Positions 12,925-14,428 of a DNA stretch of 14,428 nucleotides are shown here, one piece after another (the first letter of the stretch is position 1; every line of letters begins with the position of its first letter). The DNA is from a bacterium (GTDB lineage Bacteria; Bacillota; Clostridia; Oscillospirales; Acutalibacteraceae). The stretch is taken from NCBI GenBank assembly GCA_020625635.1, contig JAHLBL010000017.1, positions 1 to 14,428 on the forward strand. The letters run 5' to 3'. Made by a program: the position numbers and the translations under genes. The notes under the pieces were generated by a model. The model ran no database searches. It had not been told where the DNA came from and was given only the letters and a program-made list of their open reading frames with translations.

Positions 12925-14079
12925 TTACTTGATTTCAAGCTTATCCATAAGCCTGTTCATAAACTGCGCGTCCTGCTCGTTGAGATTTACGGCGCGGTCG
13001 GCGAAGCCTGCTTTAAGGTTAAGGTCTCTGTGAATAAAAATCCGCGTAAACCAGAACTGAACCCACGAGAACGGAAGCAGCACAGGCGCTTTTTCGAGGT
13101 ATTTATAGCGCGTACGCATACCGCTGTATGGGATAAATACCTGCTTGAGCCAGAAGTTGTTTCCTGTTTTCTGTCCCGACTGGTAGAAATTGACCTTTCT
13201 GTCGCCGAAGGTAGAGCAGTACATAATGAACTCACCGAGCTCATTTATAACAGTCGGCTCATCTGAAAACCAGTTCAGCGCGAGCTCACGGCAGCTTTTC
13301 TCAAAGGTCGCGAGCCCCATTCTGCTCAGCTCAGACTCGATATAGCCGAAATCCAAATCGGGATATTTCGTGATATAAACATAAATATCCATTATCATTC
13401 TTATTCCGATACCGCCGCCCGAAAAGTGCTTGCCGCTGTGGTAGAGCATATACGCGTAAAAATCCTCGGGCTTCATCTCGTATGAGCATTTATAGCCGTC
13501 CCGCGGCGTTACTCTGTCCCAGATGTCATCAAAATATCCCTCGTAATATTCGCTTAAATCAGCGTGAATCTCAAAATACAGTAGGTCCTTTTGAAAGTGA
13601 GTTTCCTTGCTGTTTATTACGTTCACATATTCAAAGTTCTTGGATTCAAAAATCTTTTTTATTTTTTTGAAATTCTTTCTGTCAACGAGAATGTCGATGT
13701 CGCCCATAGTCCTGAAATCGGACTGAGGGTAAAGGCGCTTCATAAAGTAGCCCTTCAGCGGAACATTGCGGATGCCCTGACTGTCAAACTCCCTGAGGAT
13801 CTGTTCGACGTCGTAAAGCTGTGACGTTTCCTTTAGTATCTCGTAATTGAGACTGTTCAGGATGTAGTCGTACATCTTCTTCGGCGGCTTGGGGTTTACT
13901 TTGTCCATACAATAGCCGATCAGATTCAGCACGGAATTGCGCTCGGCGGTTTTCAGCATAAATGCCCAGTCAAAATCCTCGGGCAGTACGGGAGGTTCGG
14001 TCTTGTTGATAACCGACGCCAGTAAGTCAATATATGTTATGAACTTTTCTTTTTGCTTGTCTGTAAGCGAAATGCTCAT
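12925..14079 (-). CDS. Nucleotidyltransferase family protein (NTP_transf_5-like)
   Basis: From ATG 14079 the protein is 384 residues. The nucleotidyltransferase core is seen as PLKGYFMKRLYP (107-118), then the metal-binding GDIDILVD (126-133) with D127 and D129, and a probable third carboxylate at E170 in YFEIHAD (168-174). HSGKHFSGGGIG (214-225) follows. This order fits the uncharacterised NTP_transf_5 family, which transfers nucleotides to unknown small molecules and occurs in peptide and polysaccharide clusters. The open frame extends to 14232, but the promoter at 14110-14138 would start transcription inside the extension, and GAGGT lies eight bases before ATG 14079, so the shorter form is chosen. 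It is divergent from a second nucleotidyltransferase gene. Substrate and role are unknown. Confidence 0.85.
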   Translation of the reverse strand: MSISLTDKQKEKFITYIDLLASVINKTEPPVLPEDFDWAFMLKTAERNSVLNLIGYCMDKVNPKPPKKMYDYILNSLNYEILKETSQLYDVEQILREFDSQGIRNVPLKGYFMKRLYPQSDFRTMGDIDILVDRKNFKKIKKIFESKNFEYVNVINSKETHFQKDLLYFEIHADLSEYYEGYFDDIWDRVTPRDGYKCSYEMKPEDFYAYMLYHSGKHFSGGGIGIRMIMDIYVYITKYPDLDFGYIESELSRMGLATFEKSCRELALNWFSDEPTVINELGEFIMYCSTFGDRKVNFYQSGQKTGNNFWLKQVFIPYSGMRTRYKYLEKAPVLLPFSWVQFWFTRIFIHRDLNLKAGFADRAVNLNEQDAQFMNRLMDKLEIK

Positions 14080-14109
14080 TTTAATTACCTCAAAATCGTT
14101 CTTATAATT

Positions 14110-14138
14110 AATATAGAATAAAAAGCTTTCGGTGTCAA
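14110..14138 (-). promoter_or_regulatory. Consensus-like promoter of the NTP_transf_5-like gene
   Basis: On the minus strand a perfect TTGACA (14133-14138) and TATATT (14110-14115) are 17 bases apart. The start near 14103 gives a 24-base leader with the GAGGT ribosome binding site. This decides the start codon at 14079. Confidence 0.82.
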
Positions 14139-14191
14139 TGTATGAGCGCGAAAGAAACGGTAAAACCTCCGCGGTTTTCTCAGCAAGCAGG

Positions 14192-14220
14192 TGGACAAGA
14201 CCGTTTTTTTCTGGTATCAT
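14192..14220 (+). promoter_or_regulatory. Putative extended -10 promoter of the plus-strand nucleotidyltransferase
   Basis: TGGACA (14192-14197) and TATCAT (14215-14220) are 17 bases apart, with a TGG extended -10 element at 14212-14214. The start near 14227 falls within the first hairpin at 14224-14248. Confidence 0.55.
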
Positions 14221-14223
14221 AAA

Positions 14224-14269
14224 AGCGGACATATCCGAATTGTCCGCTCGGTTTGTACGTGCTGTACAA
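14224..14269 (+). repeat. Two adjacent stem-loops in the leader of the plus-strand nucleotidyltransferase
   Basis: AGCGGACA (14224-14231) pairs with TGTCCGCT (14241-14248), and TTGTAC (14253-14258) pairs with GTACAA (14264-14269). The second abuts a GGGAG site at 14270-14274. On the minus strand the first is followed by TTTTATG and could work as a terminator for any minus-strand RNA from beyond. They may be operators or RNA elements. Confidence 0.6.
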
Positions 14270-14339
14270 GGGAGACGACTGAATGTGCATTTGTAAGGCT
14301 GTAGATATATTACTTTTTGATGATGGAAAGGCTGTTAAT

Positions 14340-14428
14340 ATGATAAACGAACTGTTTAAAAAGCTGTCCGAATTTGAGCAGGTCGAGGCGATCGCGCTCG
14401 GCGGCTCGCGTTCGGGAGAAAACTATGA
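14340..14428 (+). CDS. Nucleotidyltransferase-domain protein, N-terminal part (runs off the window)
   Basis: The first 29 codons from ATG 14340 encode MINELFKKLSEFEQVEAIALGGSRSGENY, ending at the window edge. The ALGGSRSG signature about 20 residues from the start, just before an expected D-x-D, is that of MNT/ANT-type nucleotidyltransferases that modify small molecules such as aminoglycosides. An in-frame upstream ATG at 14283 has a good GGGAG site and would add 19 residues with no family resemblance. I prefer 14340 because the distance to GGSR fits the family and a GGAAAGG-like site precedes it. The C-terminus and its catalytic aspartates lie outside the window, so the substrate cannot be judged. 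Confidence 0.7.
   Translation, partial: MINELFKKLSEFEQVEAIALGGSRSGENY

Noticed and set aside
10379..14079. A lasso-peptide or other RiPP cluster (YxxPxI peptide plus nucleotidyltransferase)
   Set aside because: No B/C proteins, RRE, radical-SAM, YcaO or exporter occurs in the window. A strong terminator separates the two genes, and the peptide lacks a clear core start. Kept only as a hypothesis for the peptide itself.
14080..14232. A 51-residue N-terminal extension of the NTP_transf_5-like ORF
   Set aside because: The near-consensus promoter at 14110-14138 would start RNA inside it, a better ribosome site precedes ATG 14079, and the extension overlaps the divergent promoter region.
1..14428. 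CRISPR arrays, tRNA/rRNA genes, insertion sequences or prophage
   Set aside because: No regularly spaced repeats, cloverleaf-like elements, transposase or integrase motifs, or phage structural genes were seen on either strand.

Overview
The window looks like a chromosomal segment of a Gram-positive anaerobe of the Clostridia, most likely an Oscillospiraceae/Ruminococcus-type genome. This is inferred from the accC-accD-accA order at the end of a type II fatty-acid cluster, RecD2 and ComF together, a BspA-like leucine-rich-repeat surface protein, a DUF1540 mini-protein, and strong AGGAGG-type ribosome binding sites with sigma-A-like promoters. It is gene dense. No rRNA, tRNA, CRISPR array, insertion sequence or phage gene was seen, and no gene-free stretch exceeds 300 bases.

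Layout. (1) 1-1982, plus strand: the tail of accC, then accD and accA (carboxyltransferase of acetyl-CoA carboxylase), a terminator-like hairpin, and a small unknown gene whose ribosome binding site lies in the hairpin's 3' arm. That gene overlaps tail to tail with (2) a minus-strand DUF1275 membrane protein that has its own promoter. (3) 2908-7304, minus strand: a 109-residue membrane-anchored unknown, recD2 overlapping comF, and an mreB-like gene with its own promoter and terminator. (4) 7309-7660: a divergent DUF1540 zinc-ribbon-like mini-protein and tandem hairpins. (5) 7721-9819: an XRE-family repressor gene divergent from a leader-peptide ORF that is coupled to a GT-C-like membrane glycosyltransferase. 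The intergenic region has back-to-back promoters with overlapping -35 boxes and a 10-bp direct repeat that places one copy in each promoter spacer. This is the best candidate for an undescribed regulated system here. (6) 9850-10293: an ArsC/Spx-family thioredoxin-fold protein as a complete one-gene transcription unit. (7) 10332-12742, minus strand: a secreted LRR_5 protein followed at once by a 48-residue peptide gene with a YxxPxI N-terminus, between one promoter and one terminator. (8) 12861-14428: an NTP_transf_5-like nucleotidyltransferase on minus, divergent from the start of a second nucleotidyltransferase on plus that runs off the window.

How the parts work together. The acc genes make malonyl-CoA for lipid synthesis. 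recD2 and comF form a two-gene operon, likely for DNA processing or repair and possibly competence. The XRE/leader/GT-C unit looks like a switchable envelope-glycan gene, and the LRR/peptide unit like a secreted surface module. These last links are inferences from families and spacing, not demonstrated functions.
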